A DNA stretch of 47,746 bases from Clostridia bacterium (GTDB lineage Bacteria; Bacillota; Clostridia; Oscillospirales; Acutalibacteraceae): contig JAGAOT010000027.1 in assembly GCA_017623615.1 (NCBI GenBank), forward strand, positions 1 to 47,746. The letters run 5' to 3'. Below, piece after piece: positions 26,014 through 35,383 of the stretch. The position numbers and the translations under genes are program-made. Position 1 is the stretch's first letter. Every line of letters starts with the position of its first letter. The notes beneath the pieces are model-generated. The model was not told the origin of the DNA. It made no database searches and worked only from the letters and a program-made list of their open reading frames with translations.

Positions 26014-27615
26014 ATGGCAAAAAAATTAACGGCAATTATTCTCACAATCGCGGTTTTTGCGTCTGCTTTTGCAATCCCCGCATACGCCGCAACAGAAGTT
26101 ACATCGGATTTTGAGCGAGGCTTCTACCGCTTTGTTGACAAGGCTCTCGATGCTCTTGTAGGCGGAATCACCGCTCTTATCACAGAGCCCCGTGAATGGG
26201 ATGCGAAAAAAGATTATGTCAGCGAAAACTTCTATGAGGGTCTTTCGGCTGATGAATTTCTTGATGCTCCCGCAGCAGGCGCGGAATGGAAGCTCGGCTA
26301 TTCAAACGCTTCAATCCTTACGGGCAAAGAGCTTGAGGATGAGCACTATGTAGGCGGCAGCCTTTCCGTAACAAAGAAGCTTGCAACAGCACAGTATGAT
26401 GACCAGAAGGTCAGAACAATCGCTATTTCCGACGGCAGAGGCATCAGCATTTTTGCTGTTATCGACTCTTTCGGTCTTCCCAACAATGAGGTAAGAGTTA
26501 TCAGAGAAAAGTTCCAGGCATATGCTGATGAAAACAATCTTGATATCACTTCCGTTAACATTTCCGTTCTCCACCAGCACAGCTGCGTTGACACATTCGG
26601 TCTTAACGGCGATATCATCGGTGCACTTTTCACCGCTTCAATCAAAAATCTTCTCGGTCTTGAGCTTCCCAGCGGCAAGAACAAGAACTACATGGAAAAC
26701 CTTTACAAAGTTACCGTTGATTCAATGATTAACGCAGTTAATGACATGAAGACCGGTAAGCTTTATTTCGGCGCTCTTGATATCTCTGAGTATATCAAAG
26801 ACAAGCGCGCTCCCAAGGTTTTTGACGGCAATCTCAACAGACTCCGCTTTGTTCCCGATGCGGAAAATGCTGCGGAAACATGGATTGTTAATGTTCCCAT
26901 GCACTGCGTAGGCAACGGCGCCGCAGGCACAGAGCTTACAGGCGACTACCCCTACTACATGGAGCAGTATATTAAAGAAAAAGCCGGCGCAAACTTCATG
27001 CAGATTCTCGGCGCAGAGCTTGCAATTACCTCCGAATATCCTGAAGACCTTGTCAGAGAAGAAGCTGACATCGCTAAATTCGGTGACGGCTATGCAGGCA
27101 TTGTTGCTTACGGTAAGCTTCTCGGTGAGCTTGCATGCTCCGTTAAGGATTCGGAAGAAGTTGCTCCCATTCTTAACATCAGATTTACTGAGGTATTTAT
27201 GCCCATTAACAACTCAATCTTTAAGCTTGCCGCAAGAGGCGGTCTGCTTACCAACACGGTTGTTAAGAACGGCTTTGATTATGAAACTCCCACAGAAATC
27301 GGCTATGCCGAATTCGGCACAACTCTTGCAGTTGCAATAATTCCCGGCGAGCTTGCTCCCGAAATTGCATTCGGCGGCGCAATCGCTGCAGAGGATTCAT
27401 GGGACGGTAAGAAGTGGAACTATTCCTCATTTGCGGAGGTTACAGACAGAAAGCTTCTTGTTTTCGGCATTACAAATGACCAGGTAGGTTACATGATGAC
27501 AGATAACGACTGGCGTTCATACCTTACCGAAAACGAAGAGATTGTTTCAACAGGACCCAGAGCAGGCGCTGTTGTAGCCGATGCATATCTCAACCTTTAT
27601 AACGAAGTAAAATAA
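26014..27615 (+). CDS. Secreted neutral-ceramidase-like hydrolase
   Basis: A 533-residue exported protein: signal peptide with cleavage near AYA-AT (residue 25). Several blocks resemble neutral/alkaline ceramidases, zinc amidases that cleave ceramide to sphingosine and fatty acid: VLHQHS (H187, H189) for the zinc-binding THTHS block, VPMHCVGNG (H297), GDYPYYMEQYI, AIIPGELAPEI and FGITNDQVGYM for the conserved NDxxGY. No C-terminal Ig-like domain is seen. The match is by motif only and the substrate may be another amide or a lipid. CGGAGGT precedes the ATG. The cluster with an esterase, a permease and an MFS transporter suggests capture of an external compound. Confidence 0.6.
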   Translation: MAKKLTAIILTIAVFASAFAIPAYAATEVTSDFERGFYRFVDKALDALVGGITALITEPREWDAKKDYVSENFYEGLSADEFLDAPAAGAEWKLGYSNASILTGKELEDEHYVGGSLSVTKKLATAQYDDQKVRTIAISDGRGISIFAVIDSFGLPNNEVRVIREKFQAYADENNLDITSVNISVLHQHSCVDTFGLNGDIIGALFTASIKNLLGLELPSGKNKNYMENLYKVTVDSMINAVNDMKTGKLYFGALDISEYIKDKRAPKVFDGNLNRLRFVPDAENAAETWIVNVPMHCVGNGAAGTELTGDYPYYMEQYIKEKAGANFMQILGAELAITSEYPEDLVREEADIAKFGDGYAGIVAYGKLLGELACSVKDSEEVAPILNIRFTEVFMPINNSIFKLAARGGLLTNTVVKNGFDYETPTEIGYAEFGTTLAVAIIPGELAPEIAFGGAIAAEDSWDGKKWNYSSFAEVTDRKLLVFGITNDQVGYMMTDNDWRSYLTENEEIVSTGPRAGAVVADAYLNLYNEVK

Positions 27616-27628
27616 CATAACATTCTCT

Positions 27629-27656
27629 TATAGCCCCGTATTTTTGCGGGGCTATA
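27629..27656 (+). terminator. Terminator-like hairpin after the ceramidase-like gene
   Basis: Stem TATAGCCCCG (27629-27638) with CGGGGCTATA (27647-27656) and an 8-base loop. No T-run follows, so it may attenuate or protect the mRNA end rather than terminate fully. The MFS gene starts 18 bases later. Confidence 0.5.
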
Positions 27657-27673
27657 AATTGGTATGAGTATAA

Positions 27674-28870
27674 ATGAGTATAAGAACTAATTTTAAACAT
27701 ACAATGGCGGCAAGCTATTTCGGCTATATCACGCAGGCAATAGTCAACAATTTTGCGCCGCTGTTGTTTGTTACTTTTCAAAATACTTTTGAAATATCGC
27801 TTGAAAAAATAGGATATCTTGTAACCGTTAATTTCTGTCTGCAACTTTTGGTGGATTTTGTTGCCGCAAAGTTTGTTGACAAAATCGGCTACAGAGTGTG
27901 CGTTGTTGCCGCTCATGTTTTTTCGGGCGCAGGTTTGATTCTTATGGGCATTCTGCCCTTTGTTTTTGCGGACCCGTATTGGGGGCTGATAGTTTCCATA
28001 ATGTGTTATGCAGTTGGCGGCGGCTTGATAGAGGTGCTGATAAGCCCCATAGTTGAAGCATGCCCCACCGATGAAAAATCCGCGGCAATGAGCCTTTTGC
28101 ATTCGTTCTATTGCTGGGGTCACGTTGCTGTCATACTTCTCACAACGCTGTTTTTTGTGACCGCAGGCATTGAAAACTGGCGCATGCTCGCTTGCCTCTG
28201 GGCGATAATCCCGCTTGCAAATGCCGTTTATTTCTGCTTTGTTCCCATCAACACTCTTGTCAGTGCTGAGGATTCCGTGCCCATGAAAAGCCTTTTCAAA
28301 TCCAAGCTTTTCTGGATTTTTATTTTGCTGATGGTTTGTTCGGGCGCGTCGGAGCAGGGGATGAGCCAATGGTCATCGGCGTTTGCGGAAATGGGTCTGA
28401 ATGTTTCAAAAACAATGGGGGATTTGCTCGGTCCCTGCATGTTTGCGGTTATGATGGGCATTTCCCGTGTTTTCTATGCCGCGTTCAGCACAAAGCTTAA
28501 TTTAACAAAATTTATCGCTGGCAGCTGTGTCCTTTGCGTTGCGGGTTATCTCATCGCTTCGTTTTCGCCGATACCCGTTCTTGCATTGGTCGGCTGCGGA
28601 ATCTGCGGCTTATCCGTCGGCATACTTTGGCCGGGTGTTTTCTGCCTTGCCGCCGAAAAAATGCCCACGGGAGGAACGGCAATGTTTGCGCTGCTTGCGC
28701 TTGCGGGCGATTTGGGATGCTCCTCCGGTCCGACTCTTGTCGGCGTTGTTTCGGGAGCTTTTGACGATAATCTTAAAATCGGCTTTCTTGCGGCTATTGT
28801 TTTTCCGGTTGCGCTTATTGCCGGAATAATTCTTTTGAAACGCGCAAAAAGTTCACAAGTTGCATCTTGA
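27674..28870 (+). CDS. Major facilitator superfamily transporter
   Basis: A 398-residue protein with twelve hydrophobic segments and the loop 2-3 region FVDKIGYRVCVV, a form of the MFS motif A. The central loop (about 200-215) is short. The layout resembles sugar or metabolite symporters of the FucP/Bypass type, but the substrate is not identifiable. The ATG at 27674 has no good ribosome site; an upstream ATG at 27664 is in a different frame. No promoter of its own is seen, so it may rely on read-through past the hairpin at 27629. Confidence 0.8.
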   Translation: MSIRTNFKHTMAASYFGYITQAIVNNFAPLLFVTFQNTFEISLEKIGYLVTVNFCLQLLVDFVAAKFVDKIGYRVCVVAAHVFSGAGLILMGILPFVFADPYWGLIVSIMCYAVGGGLIEVLISPIVEACPTDEKSAAMSLLHSFYCWGHVAVILLTTLFFVTAGIENWRMLACLWAIIPLANAVYFCFVPINTLVSAEDSVPMKSLFKSKLFWIFILLMVCSGASEQGMSQWSSAFAEMGLNVSKTMGDLLGPCMFAVMMGISRVFYAAFSTKLNLTKFIAGSCVLCVAGYLIASFSPIPVLALVGCGICGLSVGILWPGVFCLAAEKMPTGGTAMFALLALAGDLGCSSGPTLVGVVSGAFDDNLKIGFLAAIVFPVALIAGIILLKRAKSSQVAS

Positions 28871-28895
28871 TTTGGCAAAGATAAAAGCATATAAT
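28867..28895 (+). promoter_or_regulatory. Promoter of rodA
   Basis: TTGATT (28867-28872, overlapping the MFS stop) and TATAAT (28890-28895), 17-base spacer. Confidence 0.7.
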
Positions 28896-28926
28896 ATCAA
28901 TTAATCAATTTTAGGGCGGTGATGCT

Positions 28927-30135
28927 TTGGGTAAGAAAACTGCAATTAAATATGCCCTTAAAGAAACCGACTTTCTGCTTTATATTACCTGCATTCTGAC
29001 CTCGGCATTCGGTGCTCTGATGGTTTACAGCGCAACAAGAAATGAAGCCATTGCGGACGGCGATTTGATTGCCCGCGACTGTCTTATCATGATTTTGGCG
29101 GCTTCCGTGGGTATTTTTGCCTGCCTCATTATTTCGTTTCTTGATTATGATGCGATAGTCAGGCTGTGGCCGCTCGTTGCGGGCGTGTGCCTGCTTCTGC
29201 TGTTTCTGCTGTTCCCGTTCGGCGACGGTCCTTCCGACAGACCGGGCGCAAGATGCTGGCTGCCAATTATCAAAACTGACGGATTTGTTGTTAATTTTCA
29301 GCCGTCGGAGCTTGCGAAAATCGGTTTTCTGATAACCTTTACCGCCCACATTGAAGCGGTTAAGGATAACATGAACAGCATTAAAAATGTGTTGCTCCTT
29401 ACGCTCCATGCTATTGTCCCTATAGGTATAATTATCATTACGGATGACCTCGGTTCAGCAATCGTTTTTGCCTGCATTTTTGTGGGCATGATGTTTGTGG
29501 CGGGGCTTCATATGCGATATTTCGCTGTTGCGGCTGGAGTGGTTATTGCTTTTGTTCCTCTGCTGTGGACAAAGTTCCTTGCCGGCTTCCACAAACGCAG
29601 AATCCTTGCAATCTATTATCCGTCTGCCTTGAGCGAGGATGTATATAAAGATATTATATATCAGCAGCAGCGCGGAGTTAATGCGATTGGCTCGGGCGGA
29701 TTTTTCGGCGACGGACTGTTTAAAGGCACTTATACGCAGTCCGCTCTCGGTGTTCCCGTTAACGAAAGCGACATGGTTTTTACTGTTGTCGGCGAAGAGC
29801 TCGGATTCATCGGCTCAATTCTGTTTTTGGCGGTTATGGTTTTTATAATTGCCAAAATTATTTCGGTCGGCAAAAAATCAAGAAACCTTACCGGCAGTTT
29901 GATTTGCTACGGCACGGCTTTTATGATTGGTGCGCAAACTGTTATCAATCTCGGTATGTGCCTTATGCTTTTGCCGAGTATCGGCATCACGCTTCCGTTT
30001 ATGAGTGCGGGCGGGTCGGCAAACCTTTGCATTTATTTTGCGATAGGATTGGTTATGAGCGTTTATCGTTTCAACTGCAACCGCGACCCCGTCAATTTCA
30101 GACTTACGCATATAAATACACCTTTTTCCGAATAA
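28927..30135 (+). CDS. rodA: SEDS-family peptidoglycan glycosyltransferase, RodA/FtsW type
   Basis: Membrane glycosyltransferase that polymerises lipid II together with a class B penicillin-binding protein during elongation or division. The 402 residues have about ten membrane segments. Family motifs: GARCWLP, FQPSELAKIGFLI, VNESDMVFTVVGEELGFIG (with the catalytic-type Asp) and SIGITLPFMSAGGSANL. RodA is favoured over FtsW on overall look, but this is not certain. The start is TTG 28927 behind GGGCGGTGAT; the ATG at 28922 is out of frame. It stands alone between its promoter and terminator. Confidence 0.88.
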   Translation: MGKKTAIKYALKETDFLLYITCILTSAFGALMVYSATRNEAIADGDLIARDCLIMILAASVGIFACLIISFLDYDAIVRLWPLVAGVCLLLLFLLFPFGDGPSDRPGARCWLPIIKTDGFVVNFQPSELAKIGFLITFTAHIEAVKDNMNSIKNVLLLTLHAIVPIGIIIITDDLGSAIVFACIFVGMMFVAGLHMRYFAVAAGVVIAFVPLLWTKFLAGFHKRRILAIYYPSALSEDVYKDIIYQQQRGVNAIGSGGFFGDGLFKGTYTQSALGVPVNESDMVFTVVGEELGFIGSILFLAVMVFIIAKIISVGKKSRNLTGSLICYGTAFMIGAQTVINLGMCLMLLPSIGITLPFMSAGGSANLCIYFAIGLVMSVYRFNCNRDPVNFRLTHINTPFSE

Positions 30136-30146
30136 ATAAATACAGA

Positions 30147-30178
30147 GTAGGGCGGGGGCTTGCTCCCGCCGATTTTTT
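30147..30178 (+). terminator. Terminator built from a GTAGGG-headed palindrome
   Basis: GTAGGG head, stem GGCGGGGG (30151-30158) with CTCCCGCC (30163-30170, one G-T pair), 4-base loop, then GATTTTTTT. It ends rodA and belongs to the palindrome family noted at 22692, showing that such units can act as terminators. Confidence 0.8.
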
Positions 30179-30217
30179 TGCCCAATCAACATCTTGCCGT
30201 GCCGTCAGCGTTTTTTC

Positions 30218-30246
30218 TTGACAAATCACCAAATATAGTATAAAAT
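30218..30246 (+). promoter_or_regulatory. Promoter of the sigma-like/WG/SH3 fusion gene
   Basis: TTGACA (30218-30223) and TAAAAT (30241-30246) with a 17-base spacer. Transcription would begin near 30253, only 11 bases before the ATG at 30264, which supports the GTG at 30312 as the true start. Confidence 0.7.
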
Positions 30247-30311
30247 AATTATAATTATGTTTAATGGAAAATTGTTTTCAGATAATAAATACGATTGGAG
30301 TGGATTTAAAA

Positions 30312-32441
30312 GTGAGTGAGAACATCGTTCAGTATGTTGCCGCCGCTTCAAAGGGCGACACAGATGCAATGGCAAAGCTCTACTCAAAAACTTTAAAAGC
30401 ATCCTATTTCCTTGCTTCTGCGTTAAGCGCGGAGGACTCAAATGCAGTCGATATAACCAAAAAGGCTTATGCAAAGGCTTTCAGCTCGATTGATAAGCTC
30501 AAAAGACCCGAGGCTTTTGAAATTTGGATGAAGCAGAATGTTGCCGCCGCATATAAAGAAGGCAAAAAGTTTGTTTTTGCCGATGCAGATGCAGGTGCAG
30601 CCGAAAATTCCTCCGAATTCCTTTCGGAAGATGTTTTTGAAGATGAAGAAAAAAGTGCAGGCGTGCTCAAGGCTGTTTCCGAGCTTCGCCCCGAGCTTCG
30701 TGCCGCAATCATTCTTCACTATAACAACGGAATGCCCGTTTCAATTATTGCAAAGTTTTTCGGCGTTTCCGAAAGCACGGCAAACGCGCTCCTCGGAAAA
30801 GCAAGGGCAAACGTTCTTGCCGGTGCAGGTCTTGAAGCAGACAGCAGCTCAAGCGGCTCGCTGCCCGTTTTAACAAGAATTTTCCAGCGTGCGGCTGCTG
30901 CAATATCTATTGATAACACGGTTGTCAGAGATGTGTTTATTTATGCAATAGATGCATATGAGGCATCAAAGCCCGCCGTTCCCGCCGAAGAGGAACAGCC
31001 CGTTCCCGCTCCGGTTGAAGCTCCTGCAGAGGAAGAAAAGCCGGCGGAAGAACCCGTTCAGGAGGCGGTTGAAGCTCCCGCAGAGCCCGAAGCTGTTCCC
31101 GAAGAGGAAGCACCGCAGAGCAATATCATCTCGTTCAAGCAAAAGATAAACGAGCTTCTTGATAATAACGGCGAGTCTGCTCCCGAAGCGGCAGAAGAGA
31201 TTCCTGCAGATGATGATGCAGAGGATGCCGTTGAAATCCCCGCGTTTGTTCCCGTCAGCGAAGAAGCAGAGCGTGCCGTTGAGCAGTTCTCAAGCTACGA
31301 AAAGCCCGAGGCACCTGCATCTCCCGCCAAGAAAAAGCTTGATATTAAGCTTAACAAAAAAGTCATCGGCATCGCATGTGCATGCCTTGCGGTTGTTGTT
31401 GTAATCTGCGTTGCAATCGGTGTTGGCCGTTCCGATGCTCCCGCAGGCAATGAAGGCTCAAATGCCGTTGAAACCGTTGCAGCAGGCTATAAATGGGTTG
31501 AGGGCGGCTTCGCGGAGTGCGCAGAGCTTGAATATCTTGACGAAACATGCGCATATTTCAAATCCGCATCAACCGGCAAATACGGTCTTATCGACTATCA
31601 GGGCAATGTTATTCTTCAGCCCAATTACGACGGCTTCAAGCGCTGCGCAACGGGCAGAGATTATGAAAACGGCGACCTTTATCACAGCCTTGTTATCATC
31701 AACGGCGAGGAATACGAAATTTCCGTTGATAACGGTTTGGCTTCAATCTCTCAAACTCCTCATATTGACCACAGCGTAAGCAACGCTGTTCTTGAAGATA
31801 CCTCATATGACGAGCGTGACCGCTATTTTGAGGGCTATGCCGCCGCAAGAAAAGACGGCAAGTGGGGCTATGTCAGCCAGGAAAAGGACAAGCGCGTTAT
31901 CAAATATGAGTATGATGCCGTTAATGAATTTTCGTCCGCTTTGGATTCTGCAGGCAGCGACTATTGCCGCCCCGTAACAAACGGACTTGTTGCTGTTAAG
32001 AAAGACGGCGCAATGGGTATCATCGACCTTAAAAACAAAACCGTTGTTCCTTTTGAATACAGCAACATCATGCCCGGCAGCAACGGTGTGTTTATTGCAT
32101 GCAAGGGCGGCACATGGGGCGTTATCCTTGTGGGCGATGCCGTAGCATCATTCGGCGGTGTTAACATTTCCGTTGACCCGCTTTCACCCGATATGCCGGA
32201 GGATATCACCTCAAGCGGCACTAACACCCTCGGCAGCTACACGGTTATTTCCGAGGACGGTGCCAATGTTCGCGGCGGCGCAGGCTCCGATTATGACCTT
32301 CTCGGTGAGCTTGAATACGGCGACACGGTTGTTGCTTATGAAACAAAGAGAGCCGATAACGGCAACAAATGGGCAAAAATCAAATATAACGGCGAATACG
32401 GCTGGGTTGCTTTGAGCATGCTTGAAGAAGAGGGAGCGTAA
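30312..32441 (+). CDS. ECF-sigma-like domain fused to a membrane-anchored WG-repeat and SH3 sensor
   Basis: A 709-residue single-pass membrane protein. Cytoplasmic side: an ECF sigma region 2-like part (1 to about 95, GDTDAMAKLYSKTLKASYFL and NAVDITKKAYAKAF), a region 4-like helix-turn-helix (about 123-172, ELRPELRAAIILHYNNG, IAKFFGVSESTANALLGKAR), then a Pro/Glu/Ala-rich linker (about 215-337). A membrane segment spans 351-372. Outside lie WG repeats (GKYGLIDYQGN, GKWGYVSQ, GAMGIIDL, GTWGV; about 420-600) and a bacterial SH3 domain (642-709, ANVRGGAGSDY). The GTG start has GGAG 11 bases upstream; the ATG at 30264 would add 16 residues without a ribosome site. Whether the sigma part still binds RNA polymerase is unknown; it may sense the wall. 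Confidence 0.8.
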   Translation: MSENIVQYVAAASKGDTDAMAKLYSKTLKASYFLASALSAEDSNAVDITKKAYAKAFSSIDKLKRPEAFEIWMKQNVAAAYKEGKKFVFADADAGAAENSSEFLSEDVFEDEEKSAGVLKAVSELRPELRAAIILHYNNGMPVSIIAKFFGVSESTANALLGKARANVLAGAGLEADSSSSGSLPVLTRIFQRAAAAISIDNTVVRDVFIYAIDAYEASKPAVPAEEEQPVPAPVEAPAEEEKPAEEPVQEAVEAPAEPEAVPEEEAPQSNIISFKQKINELLDNNGESAPEAAEEIPADDDAEDAVEIPAFVPVSEEAERAVEQFSSYEKPEAPASPAKKKLDIKLNKKVIGIACACLAVVVVICVAIGVGRSDAPAGNEGSNAVETVAAGYKWVEGGFAECAELEYLDETCAYFKSASTGKYGLIDYQGNVILQPNYDGFKRCATGRDYENGDLYHSLVIINGEEYEISVDNGLASISQTPHIDHSVSNAVLEDTSYDERDRYFEGYAAARKDGKWGYVSQEKDKRVIKYEYDAVNEFSSALDSAGSDYCRPVTNGLVAVKKDGAMGIIDLKNKTVVPFEYSNIMPGSNGVFIACKGGTWGVILVGDAVASFGGVNISVDPLSPDMPEDITSSGTNTLGSYTVISEDGANVRGGAGSDYDLLGELEYGDTVVAYETKRADNGNKWAKIKYNGEYGWVALSMLEEEGA

Positions 32442-32455
32442 GTTGCTCTGTCGGC

Positions 32456-32483
32456 TTGACAACTGCCGTAAAGGTGTTATAAT
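32456..32483 (+). promoter_or_regulatory. Promoter of the alaS T-box leader
   Basis: TTGACA (32456-32461) and TATAAT (32478-32483), 16-base spacer with extended -10 (TGT). It begins 15 bases after the preceding stop codon. Confidence 0.8.
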
Positions 32484-32489
32484 ATTTTA

Positions 32490-32725
32490 GTATTATATTT
32501 ATAGGCTTTGATGGGGAAGAAATCCTCACCTGCTTCCAGAGAGACGGGCTGTTTGCTGCAATGCCCGTTAAGCGATTGGTGATGTTGGGCCGCCCCGGAG
32601 CTCTGCCGCGATGAGCGGCGGCGTTACCTGCGTTAAAGGAGTTGAGTGGTGCAGTTTGCGCAATTTGGGTGGTACCGCGGCATATGCCGTCCCATTACCG
32701 AATTGGTGTAACTGCACCTTTTTTA
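32490..32725 (+). promoter_or_regulatory. T-box leader controlling alaS
   Basis: Uncharged tRNA-Ala sensing leader. The T-box core GGGTGGTACCGCGG (32667-32680) contains TGGT (32670-32673), which would pair with the tRNA ACCA end; the A discriminator fits tRNA-Ala. The antiterminator stem GCGGCA/TGCCGT plus GGG/CCC follows. The competing terminator uses GGTGCAGTT (32648-32656) and AACTGCACC (32710-32718), then six T. Upstream AGAGAG and the CGGGC/GCCCG stem belong to the leader helices. I could not place the specifier codon with confidence. The leader occupies the whole gap between the fusion gene and alaS. Confidence 0.9.
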
Positions 32726-32750
32726 TGTAACAAACAGGAGGAAAACTATT

Positions 32751-35381
32751 ATGCAATGGATGGGACTTAACGAAATCAGAGAGAAATATCTTTCATTCTT
32801 CGAGTCAAAAGAACATTTGAGAATGCCCAGCTTTTCGCTGGTGCCTCAGGGCGACAAGAGCCTGCTTCTTATCAACGCGGGCATGGCACCCCTTAAAAAA
32901 TATTTCACAGGCGAGCTCACTCCGCCCAGAAACAGAGTGACAACCTGCCAGAAGTGCATCCGCACACCCGATATCGAGAGCGTTGGTATTACAGCCCGCC
33001 ACGGCACATATTTTGAAATGCTCGGCAACTTCTCATTCGGCGATTATTTCAAGCACGATGCAACCCGCTGGGCTTGGGAATTCTGCACCAAGGTTATGGA
33101 AATGCCCGCTGACAGAATTTATATCAGCGTTTATGAAGAAGATGATGAGGCTTTTGATATCTGGACAAAGGAAATCGGCATTCCCGAGGACCATATGGTC
33201 AGATTCGGCAAGGCAGACAACTTCTGGGAGCACGGCGCAGGTCCCTGCGGACCTTGCTCTGAACTTTATTTTGACCGCGGTGAAAAATACGGCTGCGGCT
33301 CGCCCGACTGCAAGGTCGGCTGTGAGTGCGACAGATATATAGAATTTTGGAACCTTGTTTTCACCCAGTTTGATAACGACGGCAACGGCAACTATACAAA
33401 GCTCAAGAGCTGCAATATCGACACGGGCATGGGTCTTGAACGCCTTGCATGCATCATGCAGGATGTTGACAACATCTTTGAGGTCGATACAGTTCAGAAC
33501 ATCATGAAGCATGTTGTTGACCTTTCCGGCGTTAAATACCACGATAACGAAAAGAACGATATTTCTCTGCGCGTTATCACCGACCATATCAGAAGCACAA
33601 CCTTCATGATTGGCGACGGCGTTATGCCCTCCAACGAGGGCAGGGGATATGTTCTCCGCCGTTTGCTCCGCAGAGCCGCACGCCACGGCAGATTGCTCGG
33701 CATCGACGGAATGTTCCTCTATAAAGTCTGCGAAACCGTTATTAACGAAAACGCAAACGCATATCCCAACCTTGTTGAAAAGCATGACCTCATCGTTAAG
33801 GTTATCAAGGCAGAGGAAGAAAGCTTCAACAAGACTATCGATACAGGCCTTACTCTTCTTGAAAATATCATTGCAAACAACGATTCAAAGGTGCTCAGCG
33901 GCGCAGATGCATTCAAGCTGCAGGATACCTTCGGCTTCCCCATAGATTTGACCAAGGAGCTTCTTGAAGAAAGAGGCATGAGCGTTGATATCGATGAATA
34001 TAAGAGGCTTTATGCAGAGAGCAGAGCTGCCGCAAGAGCCGCCCGCAAGGATGCAGGCGCAGAGGCTTGGAAGGGCGGTCAGGCTTCGCTCAAGGATATC
34101 GAAGCTACCGAATTTGTCGGCTATACCGATTATGAATGCAAGGCAGCCGTTAAGGCAATTATTGCTGACGGCGAAAGAACGGATGTTGCAACCGCAGAGT
34201 CAAGCGTTGCTCTTGTTCTTGACAAAACCGCATTCTACGGCGAAAGCGGCGGTCAGGCAGGCGATATCGGCGTTATCAAAACCGCAAATGCGGCTTTTGA
34301 AGTAACTGCAACCAACAAAACTCCCGACGGAATTATTCTCCACATCGGTAAGATTGTTGACGGCGACAGCATCTCCGTCGGCGATGAAGCAACCGCTTCA
34401 ATCTGCGTTAAAACAAGAGAAGCTGCTATGAGAAACCATACAGCCGCTCACCTTATTCAGGCGGCTTTGAGAGAAGCTCTCGGCACTCACGTTGAGCAGG
34501 CTGGTCAGCTTGTTAACAGCAGCGCAATGAGATTTGACTTCACTCATTTCTCCGCTCTTACCGCAGAGGAGCTTGCGGCGGTTGAAAATAAGGTTAACGA
34601 AATCATTCTTTCCGCAGTTCCCGTAACAAGCGAGGAAATGCCCATTGAAGAAGCCAAAAAGCTTGGCGCAATGGCTCTTTTCGGCGAAAAATACGGCGAT
34701 GTTGTGCGCGTTGTCAGAGCAGGTGACTTCTCAACCGAGCTTTGCGGCGGTACACACGTTAACAATACGGGCAAGCTTGGTCTGTTCAAGATTGTTTCCG
34801 AGTCCTCCGTTGCAGCGGGTGTTCGCAGAATTGAGGCTGTAACGGGCTTTGGTGTGCTTGATTATATCGCAAAGGATACCGCTCTTATCCGAAACACAGC
34901 CGCAACAATGAAGCTTGCAAATGTTTCCGAGCTTGATAAGAGGGCGGGCGTTCTTATGGCTGACCTCAAGGCAAAGGATAAAGAGATTGAACAGCTTCGT
35001 TCAGAGCTTTCAAACCTTAAAACGGGCGACCTTATGAGCAATTCTGTTGATGTTAACGGAGTTACTCTTATTGCAACAACCGTCGAGGGCGTTAACCCCG
35101 GTGACCTTCGTGCAATGTGCGACAAGGTCAAAGAGGATGCAAATGCGGTTGCGGTTATATGCGGCATTAACGGCGGTGCGGCTAACTTTGCTTGCGCTTG
35201 CGGCAAGGATGCCGTTGCAAAGGGCGCGCATGCAGGCAACATCGTTAAGGCTGTTTCAAAGCTTGCAGGAGGCTCGGGCGGCGGCAGACCCGACAGCGCA
35301 ATGGCAGGCACAAAGGATGTTTCCAACGTTAAGGCGGCTATGGATGCCGTTGCCGATATCCTTAAAGAAATGATTAAATAA
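32751..35381 (+). CDS. alaS: Alanyl-tRNA synthetase
   Basis: Class II synthetase that charges tRNA-Ala. The 876 residues carry the catalytic core (SFSLVPQGDKSLLLINAGMA, RTPDIESVG, FEMLGNFSFGDYFK, GPCGPCSELYFDRG, IDTGMGLERL), the editing domain with zinc ligands NHTAAHL and CGGTHVNNTG, and a C-Ala domain ending GGSGGGRPDSAMAG. CAGGAGG lies 11 bases upstream. Expression is set by the T-box leader. A GTAGGG palindrome starts two bases after the stop. Confidence 0.98.
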   Translation: MQWMGLNEIREKYLSFFESKEHLRMPSFSLVPQGDKSLLLINAGMAPLKKYFTGELTPPRNRVTTCQKCIRTPDIESVGITARHGTYFEMLGNFSFGDYFKHDATRWAWEFCTKVMEMPADRIYISVYEEDDEAFDIWTKEIGIPEDHMVRFGKADNFWEHGAGPCGPCSELYFDRGEKYGCGSPDCKVGCECDRYIEFWNLVFTQFDNDGNGNYTKLKSCNIDTGMGLERLACIMQDVDNIFEVDTVQNIMKHVVDLSGVKYHDNEKNDISLRVITDHIRSTTFMIGDGVMPSNEGRGYVLRRLLRRAARHGRLLGIDGMFLYKVCETVINENANAYPNLVEKHDLIVKVIKAEEESFNKTIDTGLTLLENIIANNDSKVLSGADAFKLQDTFGFPIDLTKELLEERGMSVDIDEYKRLYAESRAAARAARKDAGAEAWKGGQASLKDIEATEFVGYTDYECKAAVKAIIADGERTDVATAESSVALVLDKTAFYGESGGQAGDIGVIKTANAAFEVTATNKTPDGIILHIGKIVDGDSISVGDEATASICVKTREAAMRNHTAAHLIQAALREALGTHVEQAGQLVNSSAMRFDFTHFSALTAEELAAVENKVNEIILSAVPVTSEEMPIEEAKKLGAMALFGEKYGDVVRVVRAGDFSTELCGGTHVNNTGKLGLFKIVSESSVAAGVRRIEAVTGFGVLDYIAKDTALIRNTAATMKLANVSELDKRAGVLMADLKAKDKEIEQLRSELSNLKTGDLMSNSVDVNGVTLIATTVEGVNPGDLRAMCDKVKEDANAVAVICGINGGAANFACACGKDAVAKGAHAGNIVKAVSKLAGGSGGGRPDSAMAGTKDVSNVKAAMDAVADILKEMIK

Positions 35382-35383
35382 TC

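Noticed and set aside
27590-28369. Reverse open frame over the MFS gene
   Set aside because: Low-complexity, basic composition and overlap with a clear twelve-helix transporter.
30264-30311. Upstream ATG start of the sigma-like fusion protein
   Set aside because: Only about 11 bases after the predicted transcription start and without a ribosome site; the GTG at 30312 has GGAG upstream.
33033-33785. Reverse open frame inside alaS
   Set aside because: Entirely within the conserved alaS catalytic region and without initiation signals.
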